A stretch of DNA of 45,111 nucleotides from Actinomycetes bacterium (GCA_023417985.1 JAEZDV010000276.1:1-45111), one strand, 5' to 3'. Counted from the stretch's first letter, positions 33,808 to 42,661 are shown. Program-made: numbers and translations. Notes: generated from the letters alone by a model not told the origin.

Positions 33808-34998
33808 TCAGAACGCGAGGGGAATCACAGAGCCGAGGTCGCCGGGGCGCCGATTGACGGAAACCACGGTCGCCTTGGGGAAGAAATTGAATTCCGAGGC
33901 GCTGGCCCACGTGTAGGCGCCCATGGCGCGGCCGACGATCAGGTCCCCGGCCTTGAGGGCCGGCAACATGAGGTTTTCCGCGATCACGTCGATGCTGTCG
34001 CAGGTGGGTCCGGCGAGCACCGAGGGGAATTTCTCATCGCTCTCCTTGAGCGATTCGACCGGGTACTTCGCGTGGTCGAACATCTGGCCGCTGTAGGAGC
34101 CGTATACGCCGTCGTCGAGGTAATACCACCAGTGTCCCTCGCGCTTGGCGCGGCCCATGACCGACGACACGCCGATCGCGGCGGGTCCCGAAATGTAGCG
34201 GCCCGGCTCGGCGATGACGCGCACGCGCGCGGGAAGTTTGGCCAACGCCGCCCGGATCGGCGCGCAGAATCGGCCGATCTCGACCACCTTCTGGCCGTAT
34301 TCGATCGGGTAACCACCGCCGATGTCGAGCGTGTCGAACAGGCCTAACTTCTCGCGGCGCGCCTGCGCCATGAGGCGTGTGCAGACTTCGATCGCCTCCA
34401 CGTGTTTGGACGGCGTCGCCGCCTGGGATCCCACGTGGAACGACAGCCCGCGCACCGGGATGCCGAGCTTGCGCGCGAGGCGCGCGAGCTCGATCAGGTC
34501 TTCCGGATCGCAACCGAACTTGCGCGAGAGGTCGCACACCGCGCCGGGCGAACGGAACGAGACGCGCAGCAGCAGCTCGCACTTGTCCCGGTAAGCCTCG
34601 AACTTGCGCACCTCATCCGGGTTGTCCGCGACGAAGATCTTCACGCCCATGTGCAGTGCGTTGCGGATGTCGATGTCGCGCTTGATTGGATGCGTGTGGA
34701 TGCAGCGCGCCGGGTCGACGCCGAGACGCGTGATGAGCTGCGTCTCGCCCGTGGTGGCGAGGTCCAGCCACCCGCCGAGCTCGACGATGGTCTCGACGAC
34801 GGACGGATGCGGCAGTGGCTTGAGCGCGTAGTGCAGGTCGACGCCGGGCAGCGCCTTCTGCAGCTTGCGGTATTGCTCGCGCACGCGCTGGCAATCGATG
34901 ATCAGCAACGGCGAGCCGAACTCGGCCACGAGCCGCTTGATGTGCTCGTGGGTGAACGGATCGATGTAAGACCGGCTGGTCGCCTTTCGGCTGCGCAT
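33808..34998 (-). CDS. Type III PLP ornithine/lysine-type decarboxylase
   Basis: The 396-residue protein has the alanine-racemase-like barrel fold of eukaryotic-type ornithine decarboxylase. The PLP lysine is in LHYALKPLPHP near residue 57. Further blocks are GLSFHVGSQA, DIGGGYPIEY, AEPGRYISGPA and the active-site cysteine in GPTCDSIDVI. It should make putrescine or cadaverine; substrate choice cannot be read here. The ATG at 34998 is preceded at some distance by GAGGA; two TTG codons just upstream are alternatives. It is divergent from the AAA ATPase gene with 133 nt between starts. Confidence 0.92.
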   Translation of the reverse strand: MRSRKATSRSYIDPFTHEHIKRLVAEFGSPLLIIDCQRVREQYRKLQKALPGVDLHYALKPLPHPSVVETIVELGGWLDLATTGETQLITRLGVDPARCIHTHPIKRDIDIRNALHMGVKIFVADNPDEVRKFEAYRDKCELLLRVSFRSPGAVCDLSRKFGCDPEDLIELARLARKLGIPVRGLSFHVGSQAATPSKHVEAIEVCTRLMAQARREKLGLFDTLDIGGGYPIEYGQKVVEIGRFCAPIRAALAKLPARVRVIAEPGRYISGPAAIGVSSVMGRAKREGHWWYYLDDGVYGSYSGQMFDHAKYPVESLKESDEKFPSVLAGPTCDSIDVIAENLMLPALKAGDLIVGRAMGAYTWASASEFNFFPKATVVSVNRRPGDLGSVIPLAF

Positions 34999-35131
34999 CA
35001 ACAAGGCGCGGTTCCTCGCGGAAAAGGGGCGAATTGTAGGCAAGGCCGCCCTCACTGTCATGGATTTCGCGGCCTGCGTCACGGCCGGGCATGCCCTTGT
35101 TTTGCAGCCATTTTGTTAAAGTGCACCGCAC

Positions 35132-36649
35132 ATGAATTCCCCGGCGCCCGACAGCGGCTTTGACGATTCCCCCGCCGCGGAACTCCAGACGATGCTGGCC
35201 TCGCGCGTGCCGCTCCTGATCATCGAGAGCCGGGAAGAGGCGCGTGTCCTCGAAATCGTGCGCGAGGCGGCCATCAAGGCGCAGCGCGGCAAGAACTGGG
35301 GCGTGTTCCAGTGGACCGTGACCGAGGGTCTGCTGCGCGTGGACGTCGATCTCGGCGGCGCGCAGAAGTCGTTCGCCCAGCCGGAACAGCTGCTGCGGCA
35401 CATCAAGGCGACCCCGATGGCGGGAATCTACGTGCTGCTGGATTTCCACCCGTACCTGGAGAACCCCTTGTACGTGCGCACACTCAAGGACATCGCGCAG
35501 GAATATCCGAAGTGCGCCCGCACGATCGTGCTCATCAGCCACGAGATGAAGCTGCCGGACGAGCTGGATCACCTGGCGGCGCATTTCAAACTACGCATGC
35601 CCGACAGGAAGGATCGTCGCGCCACCGTCATGCGCATCGCGCGCGAATGGGCGCAGACGAAGGGCGGCATGCCGCGCATCGACGTGAAGTCGGTGGAAAA
35701 GCTGGTCGACAATCTCGCCGGCCTGCCGCAACACGACGTCGAGCGGCTGACGCGCCAGGCCATCTACAACGACGGCGCGCTCACCGAGGACGACATCAAG
35801 CCGCTGCTCGCGGCGAAGTACCAGCTTCTGAACCGCGGTGGCACGTTGTCGTTCGAGGCGGACACGGCGCGCTTCGCCGAGGTCGGCGGCATGAAGAACC
35901 TGCGCCGCTGGATCCTGCAGCGCAAGGCCGCGTTCGACGGCAGCGCGCCGGGACTCGACGCTCCGAAGGGCGTGCTGTTGTTAGGCGTGCAGGGCTGCGG
36001 CAAGAGCCTCGCGGCGCGCGCGGCCGCGGGCGTGCTCGGCGTGCCGCTCGTGCGCCTGGATTTCGGCGCGTTGTATTCGAAGTGGCACGGCGAGTCGGAG
36101 AAGAACCTGCGCGAATCGCTGACCTCGGCCGAGGCGCTCGCGCCGTGCGTGTTGTGGCTGGACGAGATCGAGAAGGCACTGTCGACCAGCGAAAGCGACA
36201 GCGGCACGTCGCGCCGCGTGCTCGGCACGTTCCTGACCTGGCTCGCGGAGCAGCGCTCGCGCGTGTTCATCGTCGCGACCGCGAATGACATCACCGCACT
36301 GCCACCCGAATTGGTTCGCAAGGGACGGTTCGACGAGATCTTCTTCGTCGATCTGCCCTCGCCCACCGCGCGCGCGGAGATCCTGGCCATTCATTGCAAG
36401 AAGCGCGGCGTCGTCGTGTCAGAGAGCGACATCAAGGTGCTCGCCGCGCGCAGCGAAGGGTTCTCCGGCGCGGAGCTCGAACAGGCCGTCGTGTCCGCGC
36501 TGTACACGGCGCATGCAAAGCAGCAGAACGCCAATTCGCGTTTGATCGCCGCCGAGCTGGAGGCGACCCGGCCGTTGTCCGTGGTGCTCGGCGAGAAGAT
36601 AACCGAGCTGCGCGCCTGGGCCACCGAGCGCACCGTCCCCGCGGATTAA
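35132..36649 (+). CDS. AAA+ ATPase, Ycf46-like
   Basis: The 505-residue protein has an N-terminal region of about 240 residues (SRVPLLIIESREEARVLEIV) like that of cyanobacterial and plastid Ycf46. An AAA+ domain follows with Walker A GVQGCGKSLAA near residue 287, Walker B CVLWLDEIEKAL, sensor ATANDITALP and arginine finger RKGRFDEIFFVDLP. Ycf46 family members affect carbon and energy metabolism in cyanobacteria; the role here is unknown. Its stop TAA is the first three bases of a dispersed repeat at 36647. Confidence 0.9.
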   Translation: MNSPAPDSGFDDSPAAELQTMLASRVPLLIIESREEARVLEIVREAAIKAQRGKNWGVFQWTVTEGLLRVDVDLGGAQKSFAQPEQLLRHIKATPMAGIYVLLDFHPYLENPLYVRTLKDIAQEYPKCARTIVLISHEMKLPDELDHLAAHFKLRMPDRKDRRATVMRIAREWAQTKGGMPRIDVKSVEKLVDNLAGLPQHDVERLTRQAIYNDGALTEDDIKPLLAAKYQLLNRGGTLSFEADTARFAEVGGMKNLRRWILQRKAAFDGSAPGLDAPKGVLLLGVQGCGKSLAARAAAGVLGVPLVRLDFGALYSKWHGESEKNLRESLTSAEALAPCVLWLDEIEKALSTSESDSGTSRRVLGTFLTWLAEQRSRVFIVATANDITALPPELVRKGRFDEIFFVDLPSPTARAEILAIHCKKRGVVVSESDIKVLAARSEGFSGAELEQAVVSALYTAHAKQQNANSRLIAAELEATRPLSVVLGEKITELRAWATERTVPAD

Positions 36650-36706
36650 TGGGGACATTCCCCGTTTCCTAGCAAACGGGGACAGACCTCAAATGGAGGT
36701 CGCCCC
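36647..36706. repeat. GGGGAC-type repeat, copy B, supplying two stop codons
   Basis: The element starts with TAATGGGGACATTCC, where TAA ends the AAA ATPase gene. It contains CCCGTTT-CCTAGC-AAACGGG and an imperfect GGGGACAGACCTC hairpin. The minus-strand membrane protein gene ends inside that hairpin (stop at 36691-36689). The first 37 bp match copy C at 37808-37844, inverted, with two mismatches. Confidence 0.75.
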
Positions 36707-37177
36707 GATCTCCCTCTCGAGCTCAGAGCGCCGGGTACTCAGCGCGGTGAAATGCCGAAGAGCCTGCTGCAGAACCACCACGGCGGCCAACAACATGACC
36801 ACACCAGTGCCGAACGCACCGGCTGCCGCTGCACTACCCGTCGCGATGAGCATCGCGAGCGCGCCGAGGGCGAACACCGACGTGAACGTGACCGCCATCC
36901 TGCCCGCGATTACCCGATCGCGCGCGAACAACACGCGACGGGTGGTGAGCGCCCAACCCGCGAGCGCGATCCACGACAGCCCGATCACGCTCATCGCCCC
37001 GAACGCGATATGCGTGCGGAGCGGCAGCGCCGGCTCGGTAGCCCACAGTGCGACGGTGACCGTGGTCATCGCCGCCGCCGCGAGCAGCAACGCGACGTAG
37101 CCCATCCGGCGCTTCATCGACGTCTCCCCCTTCACGAGCTCATGGATGCTCATCAGCGATTCGTCCTGCGGGGTCAT
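36689..37177 (-). CDS. Four-helix membrane protein paired with the sigma factor
   Basis: The 162-residue protein has a short hydrophilic N-terminus (MTPQDESLMSIHELVKGETS) followed by four hydrophobic segments starting at about residues 26, 56, 92 and 118. A charged C-terminal end follows. It overlaps the ECF sigma gene by 4 nt (ATGA). Membrane proteins in this position are often anti-sigma factors, but no zinc HxxxCxxC motif is visible, so that role is inference. Its last codons and stop lie inside repeat copy B, so the native C-terminus may have been altered. Confidence 0.72.
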   Translation of the reverse strand: MTPQDESLMSIHELVKGETSMKRRMGYVALLLAAAAMTTVTVALWATEPALPLRTHIAFGAMSVIGLSWIALAGWALTTRRVLFARDRVIAGRMAVTFTSVFALGALAMLIATGSAAAAGAFGTGVVMLLAAVVVLQQALRHFTALSTRRSELEREIGATSI

Positions 37178-37737
37178 GGTCTTTCTCCTTCGATTGATAG
37201 TTCGCGCCGCAGCAGCCGGCGCGCGCGAAACAGGCGCGACTTGATCGTGCCGACCGGCGAGCCGATCAGGCCGGCGATCTCTTCGATCGTGAGCTCGCGC
37301 AGGTAGAACAGCGTCAAGGCCTCGCGCTCGAATGCGGGTAGTTTGGCGATGCCGGCGTCCAGCGCCGCGAAGTCAGCTTCGGGCGCGAGGTCCGAATCGG
37401 GCGCCGCGAGTGCGTCGAGATCGACTTCGTCGGATGCCGGACGCGCGTATTCGTATCGCAACCTGTCCATCGCGACGCGCCGCGCGATGCCGAACAGCCA
37501 CGGTCGCAGCTTCGCCGGCTCTCGCAGCGAAGCGATGCCGCGCAACACGCGCAACCACGTGTCCTGCATGAGATCGCGCGCGGCATCGTCCCGCCCGGCG
37601 AGCCGACGCAGGTAGCGCCACAGGGGCTCGTGCCAGCGGGCGATCAGGGCCTCGAACGCGGCGCGCTCGCCGAGCTGGCAGCGGATCGCCAGCAGCTCAT
37701 CGGCGCGGGGATCGGGGATTGCTGTTCCGGTGTTCAC
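37174..37737 (-). CDS. ECF-type RNA polymerase sigma factor
   Basis: The 187-residue protein has sigma region 2 at about residues 28-95 (YLRRLAGRDDAARDLMQDTWLRV, then PWLFGIARRVAMDRLR). An acidic linker precedes region 4 at about 127-180, with LPAFEREALTLFYLRELTIE and GTIKSRLFRARRLLRREL. It redirects RNA polymerase to a small regulon. It is cotranscribed with the membrane protein that may control it. Upstream, GAACC and CGACT 15 nt apart could be a self-regulated promoter. Inverted repeat copies B and C flank the two-gene unit. Confidence 0.93.
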   Translation of the reverse strand: MNTGTAIPDPRADELLAIRCQLGERAAFEALIARWHEPLWRYLRRLAGRDDAARDLMQDTWLRVLRGIASLREPAKLRPWLFGIARRVAMDRLRYEYARPASDEVDLDALAAPDSDLAPEADFAALDAGIAKLPAFEREALTLFYLRELTIEEIAGLIGSPVGTIKSRLFRARRLLRRELSIEGERP

Positions 37738-37745
37738 ATCGAGGG

Positions 37746-37770
37746 AGTCGTGAGGACCGGAAAAAGGTTC
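37746..37770 (-). promoter_or_regulatory. Candidate autoregulated ECF promoter
   Basis: Reading on the minus strand, GAACC (37770-37766) is followed after 15 nt by CGACT (37750-37746), 8 nt before the sigma gene start. The AAC-type -35 and CGA/CGT-type -10 spacing suits ECF promoters. A TTTTTTTCAC tract lies just upstream (37787-37778); the same 10-mer opens the promoter-like element at 20551. Confidence 0.35.
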
Positions 37771-37787
37771 GCGGCAGGTGAAAAAAA

Positions 37788-37844
37788 GGGACGCACCCGT
37801 CAGGTGCGTCCCCTTTTGCTAGGAAACGAGGAATGTCCCCATTA
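37788..37844. repeat. GGGGAC-type repeat, copy C
   Basis: This copy is inverted relative to copy B. It contains a perfect 10-bp hairpin GGGACGCACC-CGTCA-GGTGCGTCCC (37788-37812). On the minus strand the first three bases, TAA at 37844-37842, are the stop codon of the flotillin gene. It lies between that gene and the sigma factor promoter. Confidence 0.75.
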
Positions 37845-39389
37845 TTTCTCGGCGCCGTTGGCTACTACTTCGGTGGTCTTGGCGTCGCCGAGATACTTCG
37901 GCAGCTCGAGGCCGGCCATTGCGGCGACGTCGTGCAGCGGCGGCAGGCTCTTGACCATCCCCGCGAGGAAGTTCGCGGTCGTGCCACCGTTGCCGTTCGC
38001 GCTCGCGCCCGAGTCCCACACCGTCACCTTGTCGATCTTGATCGCCTTGATGGCCTCGACCTGCAGCGTGACGATCTGCTCGAGCTTCTCGGTCAGCAGC
38101 AGCGTGGCCGCGGCGCGCGCGTCGTTGCCGGCACTCTGGACCAGCGCCTGGTAACCCTGCGCCTTCGCTTCGAGCACCTGCTTGATGCCTTTCGCCTCGG
38201 CCTCGTACTTGAGCAGCGTGGCGTCGGCGACACCCTGCGCCTCGCGCCGGGTCTTCTCGGCCTCGGCTTCCGCCGCGATCGTGATCTTCTGCTTCTCGAT
38301 CTGCTGCTTCACGACCTCCGCGGCCGTGAGGCGCTGCAGTTCCGCCTTGGCCTGCGCCTTCTGGATCTCCGCCTGCGCGTCGAACTCCGCGACCAGGCCG
38401 CGCTGCTGGGCCTGCGCCGCCTGCACTGAAAGCTCCGCGTTCGACTGCACGATCAACGCCTTCGCGCGGTTCTCGCCGGCGATGGCCTCGGCTTCCTGCG
38501 CTTCGACGAACACGCGCTTCTCGGCCTCGGCCTTCTTCTGGCCTTTCTCCGAAGCCGCCTCGTTCTCGGCGATCTTGATCGACTTGTCACGCATGGCCTC
38601 GGCTTCGCCGATCGCCGCGAGCGTCTCCTGCTGCTGTACGTAGACGCGCTGATCGGCCTCGGCCTGCTTCTTGCCCTTCTCGGACTCGGCGACGTATTGC
38701 GCGACCTTGACGGTGCGCTCACGCACCTGCTCGGCCTCGCCCACCGAACCCTTGCGGTCCTGATCGGACACGTCGATCTTGGCCTGGTTGATGGCCTCGG
38801 ACGCCGCCTTCTTGCCGATGCTCTCGATGTATCCCGACTCGTCCGTGATGTCGGTGATGTTCACGTTGATCAGGTACAGGCCGATCTTGTTGAGCTCGGG
38901 CGCCACGTTGCGGCGGATCGCGTCCAGGAATTTCTCGCGGTCCTGGTTGATCTGCTCGATGGTCAGCGACGCGACCGTCAGTCGCAGTTGGCCAAAAATT
39001 ATTTCGCGCGCCATGCTCTCGACGTCGTCCTGCGCGAGATTCAGCAGGCGCTCGGCCGCGTTGTTCATGATCACTTCTTCGGTGCTGATACCCACCGTGA
39101 ACGTGCTCGGCACGTTGACGCGGATATTCTGCAGCGACAGCGCCTTGGTCAGCGGGATGCTGATCGTGAGCGGCGTGAGGCTCATGTAGGTGTAGTCCTG
39201 GAACAGCGGCCAGATGAACGAGCCGCCGCCGTGGATACACTGAGCCGACTGGCCCTTGCCCACCTTGCCGTACTTCACGAGGATCTTGTCGGAAGGACAC
39301 CGCTTGTAGCGGGACGCCAGGAAGATGATGGTGAACATCACCAGCACGACCAGAACCAGCATCGGCAACAATGCCATCGTGAGATCCAT
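37842..39389 (-). CDS. Flotillin-family membrane protein (YqiK/FloT type)
   Basis: The 515-residue protein has an N-terminal membrane helix (ALLPMLVLVVLVMFTIIFLA), a PHB/SPFH domain at about residues 30-210 and a long alanine/glutamate-rich coiled coil to about residue 430 (EAEAMRDKSIKIAENEAASE). A C-terminal oligomerisation region completes it. Flotillins organise ordered membrane patches. The ATG at 39389 is taken because the helix starts there. It lies 29 nt after an NfeD-like gene, its usual partner. The stop codon is provided by repeat copy C. Confidence 0.93.
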   Translation of the reverse strand: MDLTMALLPMLVLVVLVMFTIIFLASRYKRCPSDKILVKYGKVGKGQSAQCIHGGGSFIWPLFQDYTYMSLTPLTISIPLTKALSLQNIRVNVPSTFTVGISTEEVIMNNAAERLLNLAQDDVESMAREIIFGQLRLTVASLTIEQINQDREKFLDAIRRNVAPELNKIGLYLINVNITDITDESGYIESIGKKAASEAINQAKIDVSDQDRKGSVGEAEQVRERTVKVAQYVAESEKGKKQAEADQRVYVQQQETLAAIGEAEAMRDKSIKIAENEAASEKGQKKAEAEKRVFVEAQEAEAIAGENRAKALIVQSNAELSVQAAQAQQRGLVAEFDAQAEIQKAQAKAELQRLTAAEVVKQQIEKQKITIAAEAEAEKTRREAQGVADATLLKYEAEAKGIKQVLEAKAQGYQALVQSAGNDARAAATLLLTEKLEQIVTLQVEAIKAIKIDKVTVWDSGASANGNGGTTANFLAGMVKSLPPLHDVAAMAGLELPKYLGDAKTTEVVANGAEK

Positions 39390-39418
39390 GAGACGCCCTC
39401 CGCGCGCGACTGCGCGCA

Positions 39419-39982
39419 CTAACTACTGATCAGAGCCCGCTCGACCGGCGCGACGACCAGCGTATTCGCGGTCACGCTCTGCACGCGGATCGGCGTGCCC
39501 GTGGGAATCGTCGATCCATCGGCGGATACAGCCTCGAATTCGCGCAGCCGGTTGGCGAAATTGATCTGCACCCGACCGCCGTCCTTCGACACGGTGAGGT
39601 AGACCGACCCTTCGCTGCCGACCGCCGCGAACAGGCTGACCGTGCCGCTCGACTGCAACCGCAGCATGCCGCGGAAGATCTTGTGGATGATCCACATCGA
39701 AACGACACCGGCGCCGACCGCGCAAAGCACGGCGAGCGTCGCGCCCAGGACTCCGCCGTGGAACAGCACGTATCCGGCCACGCCGAACATCGCGAGGAAG
39801 GCCGAGACACCCTGGATGGTGAGCGCCTGGAACCCGACGTCGCTGTCGAGGTGGATCTCGTGGCTGTGATCGAGACCGGCGATCATGAGGATCATCCGGA
39901 AGAGCAGAATGAGTCCACCGACGAAGCCGCTGAGCAGGAACAACTGCTCCAGACCGTTGTGTGAAGCAAACCATTCCATCAT
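39419..39982 (-). CDS. NfeD/YqiJ-like membrane protein, flotillin partner
   Basis: The 187-residue protein has three to four hydrophobic segments (LFLLSGFVGGLILLFRMI, ALTIQGVSAFLAMFGVAGYV, VLCAVGAGVVSMWII). A C-terminal OB-like domain follows with GTVSLFAAVGSEGSVYL and PIRVQSVTANTLVV. This matches YqiJ/NfeD-type proteins that sit with flotillins and help them localise. It is first in the two-gene operon. The start is ATG 39982, with a second ATG at the next codon. Confidence 0.88.
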   Translation of the reverse strand: MMEWFASHNGLEQLFLLSGFVGGLILLFRMILMIAGLDHSHEIHLDSDVGFQALTIQGVSAFLAMFGVAGYVLFHGGVLGATLAVLCAVGAGVVSMWIIHKIFRGMLRLQSSGTVSLFAAVGSEGSVYLTVSKDGGRVQINFANRLREFEAVSADGSTIPTGTPIRVQSVTANTLVVAPVERALISS

Positions 39983-40347
39983 GGTCGTTTCCCCCGCCGG
40001 TGTTTTGTGTTGTCCCGGCTGTGGAGACTATAGCGAGGAATTCAACGAAATTTCCGAATCAATTTTCGCGGGATATGACAGCCCGGCTGGCTCGTTCTCG
40101 GCGCCTTCCCGCGGGACTTTGCTCGGCTGCAGGAGCGGCCGGCTGGCGGCCAGTAGTTTGATGCGGACCGCCCCCCTCCCATCGGGCCGAACGCGGTGCC
40201 GGCAGCGTCGAATTCGCGTGAGTAGCCCACTCCCGGCCGGTCGCCGACCCGCGCCGCGGGCAGGGGCCCGGAGCGATACCGGAAGCCTGGAGGTCGTGCG
40301 TCAGCAGTGTACGCTCGCCCAGAACGTCGACCCGATTCGAGGGATCC
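39983..40347. other. Gene-free gap between divergent genes
   Basis: This 365-nt gap separates the NfeD-like gene from the glycoside hydrolase-like gene. I see no RNA gene, repeat or clear hairpin in it. An AT-richer patch at about 40030-40078 could hold promoter sequence. No start with a binding site was found that would support a small gene. Confidence 0.5.
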
Positions 40348-42573
40348 ATGTCCCGATACCTGCGCCCGTTGATACTTGCACTCGCGCTTCTCACGACTTT
40401 CGAGAACGAGTCTCTCGCCGCTACGGCCCGGGTATACACGCGGTCCGACGCCGAGCCGGAAAGATTCGGGGCCTCCGAGGTGGGCGCGGCCCTGAGATCG
40501 CGTGGGTTTGACGTCACTCTGCGTGACTCCATGGATGACTTCACGGTCCGCGACCGCGCGCTGGTCTACTTCAATTCGACCGTCGACGCGACCCTCGCGC
40601 CCGAGGGCTTCGAAATTCGTCACTCCGTCGACGGCCAGCGGCACGCATTTCATGTCGTGAGCCGGGATGCCGCCGGCGCCATGTACGGCGGACTCGAGCT
40701 CGCCGAACAGATCCGCGCCCACGGCGTCGAGAATGTGCGCGCTACCCTGCGCAATCCCCACATGCCCATGCGCGGCACCAAGTTCAACATCCCGCTCGAC
40801 CTGCGCACGCCGAGCTACTCGGACATGAGCGATTCCGCGCAGCAGAACATCGCCACCGTGTGGGACTTCGAATTCTGGCGTGAGTATCTCGATCAGCTCG
40901 CGCGCGACCGCTACAACTTCGTGTCGCTGTGGAACCTGCATCCGTTCCCCTCGATGGTGAAGGTTCCCGAGTACCCCGACGTCGCGCTCGACGACGTGTG
41001 GCGCACGAAGGCGAAACTCGCCGAGGACTACACGACCCGCACCGTCGACCTGCTCTCGCCCGAAATGCTCGCGAACAAGGAAGTGGTGAAGAAACTCACC
41101 ATCGACGAGAAGATCGCGTTCTGGCGCAAGGTCATGCAGTACGCGCACGACCGCAACATCCAGTTCCACGTCGTCACCTGGAACATCTTCACGTACGGCG
41201 TCGACGGCAAATACGGCATCACCGACGCGCTCGACAATCCGAAGACGGTCGACTATTTCCGCGCGAGCGTGCGCGAGATGTTCCGCACCTATCCACTGCT
41301 GGCGGGTATCGGGCTCACCGCGGGCGAGAACATGGGCGAGGTGAAGATGTATTCGGGCGGCGTCGATTCCTTCGACGCCAAGGAGAACTGGCTCCTGGCG
41401 ACCTACGGCCAGGGCGTGCTCGACGCGGCACGTCGCGAGCCGGATCGCCGCATCCGGCTCATCCATCGCCAGCACGAATCGCGCGCGCAGGACATCGCGG
41501 CGACGTTCGCGCCGGTCATCTCGCGGCCCAACGTCGATTTCGTCTTCAGCTTCAAGTACGCGCAGGCGCACGCGTTGTCCTCGACGACTCAGACCTTTCA
41601 CGAGGGCTACGTCGAATCGCTCGGCAAGCTCAAGACGCTCTGGACGATCCGCAACGACGACGCGCTGATGTTTCGCTGGGCGGCGCCCGATTTCGTGCGC
41701 GAGTTCGTGCGCAACATGCCGCACGAGGTGTCCCAGGGCTACTACGTCGGCTCGGACATGTGGGTGTGGGGTCGCGAGTTCCTCGACCGGAAACCGAGCC
41801 AGCCGCGGCAGCTCGAGGCGGGCAAGCACTGGCTGCACTTCCTGCTGTGGGGGCGACTCGGTTACGACCCGACGCTCGACGACGAGCGGATCGCCGCGCT
41901 CGTTGCGCAGCGTTTTCCGGGAATGGACGGCACCGCGTTGCTCGAGGCCTGGCAGGACGCCTCGATGATCTATCCACTCGTCACCGGTTTTCACTGGGCG
42001 GACTTCGACTTCCAGTGGTACATCGAGGGCAGCCGCAGCCGCCCGGGCCCGGCGAAGACCGCGAGCGGATTCCACAGCGTGGAGACCTTCATCGACCAGA
42101 AGGTGCATCCGGGGACGGACAACATCCCGATCCCGAAGCACGTCGAAGCCGTGACGGCGGGCAAGGACCTCACGGGCACGACTCCGCCCGCGGTCGCGGA
42201 CAGGATCGATGCGCGCGCCGACGCCGCCCTCGCCGCGCTGAAGGCGCTGGACGCAAAGGCGGCCGTGCGCCGCAATCCCGAGCTCGACGCCACGCTCGCC
42301 GACATCCGCGCGATGGCGCTGCTCGGCAAGTACTACGCCGCGAAAATCCGCGGCGCGACCGAGCTCGCGTTGTATCGCGTCACGAAACTCGCCCCGCATC
42401 GGCAGGCGGCCATCGACCATCTCACGGCCGCCAGCGGCTTCTGGCACGATTACTCGGCCCGCACCGCCGCGCGGTATCGCAATCCGGTGTGGACCAATCG
42501 CGTCGGGATCGTGGATTTCCAGGAGCTGGACGCCGAAGTGCGGGCCGACATCGAAATCGCGCGGGCGCCGTAA
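40348..42573 (+). CDS. Secreted glycoside hydrolase-like protein of unassigned specificity
   Basis: The 741-residue protein has a signal peptide (cleavage near SLA-A). An N-terminal GH20-domain-2-like or GH67-N-like alpha/beta region follows (RVYTRSDAEPERFGASEV to AMYGGLELAEQIR, about residues 27-130). A large barrel domain comes next with YNFVSLWNLHPFP, HVVTWNIFTYGVDG and the acidic GIGLTAGENMGE near residue 330. The C-terminal region is helical. The layout resembles alpha-glucuronidase-type (GH67/GH115-like) enzymes, with E333 or its neighbours as possible catalytic acid, but no family was firmly recognised. It stands alone, so sugar context gives no help. Confidence 0.75.
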   Translation: MSRYLRPLILALALLTTFENESLAATARVYTRSDAEPERFGASEVGAALRSRGFDVTLRDSMDDFTVRDRALVYFNSTVDATLAPEGFEIRHSVDGQRHAFHVVSRDAAGAMYGGLELAEQIRAHGVENVRATLRNPHMPMRGTKFNIPLDLRTPSYSDMSDSAQQNIATVWDFEFWREYLDQLARDRYNFVSLWNLHPFPSMVKVPEYPDVALDDVWRTKAKLAEDYTTRTVDLLSPEMLANKEVVKKLTIDEKIAFWRKVMQYAHDRNIQFHVVTWNIFTYGVDGKYGITDALDNPKTVDYFRASVREMFRTYPLLAGIGLTAGENMGEVKMYSGGVDSFDAKENWLLATYGQGVLDAARREPDRRIRLIHRQHESRAQDIAATFAPVISRPNVDFVFSFKYAQAHALSSTTQTFHEGYVESLGKLKTLWTIRNDDALMFRWAAPDFVREFVRNMPHEVSQGYYVGSDMWVWGREFLDRKPSQPRQLEAGKHWLHFLLWGRLGYDPTLDDERIAALVAQRFPGMDGTALLEAWQDASMIYPLVTGFHWADFDFQWYIEGSRSRPGPAKTASGFHSVETFIDQKVHPGTDNIPIPKHVEAVTAGKDLTGTTPPAVADRIDARADAALAALKALDAKAAVRRNPELDATLADIRAMALLGKYYAAKIRGATELALYRVTKLAPHRQAAIDHLTAASGFWHDYSARTAARYRNPVWTNRVGIVDFQELDAEVRADIEIARAP

Positions 42574-42618
42574 TTCATTGATGTAACTGGGTGATTGGAG
42601 CGCCGATTCCGCCAGCCC

Positions 42619-42661
42619 GAACCTGAACGAACCTGAACGGCCGGTTCAGGCTCCGCTCAGG
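42619..42661. promoter_or_regulatory. GTTCAGG repeat cluster upstream of RcnB-like gene
   Basis: Two tandem GAACCTGAAC units (42619-42628 and 42629-42638) are followed by an inverted GTTCAGG (42644-42650). A further CTCAGG follows 11 bp on (42656-42661). CCTGAAC-GGCCG-GTTCAGG is an inverted repeat. The 11-bp period of TCAGG suits an OmpR/PhoB-type response regulator. It lies 58-100 nt before the next start codon. Confidence 0.5.

Noticed and set aside
40042..42447. Very long open frame antisense to the glycoside hydrolase-like gene
   Set aside because: High-GC coding DNA gives long antisense frames. The plus-strand reading has a signal peptide and folded-domain motifs, while the antisense reading is low-complexity and has no binding site or family match.
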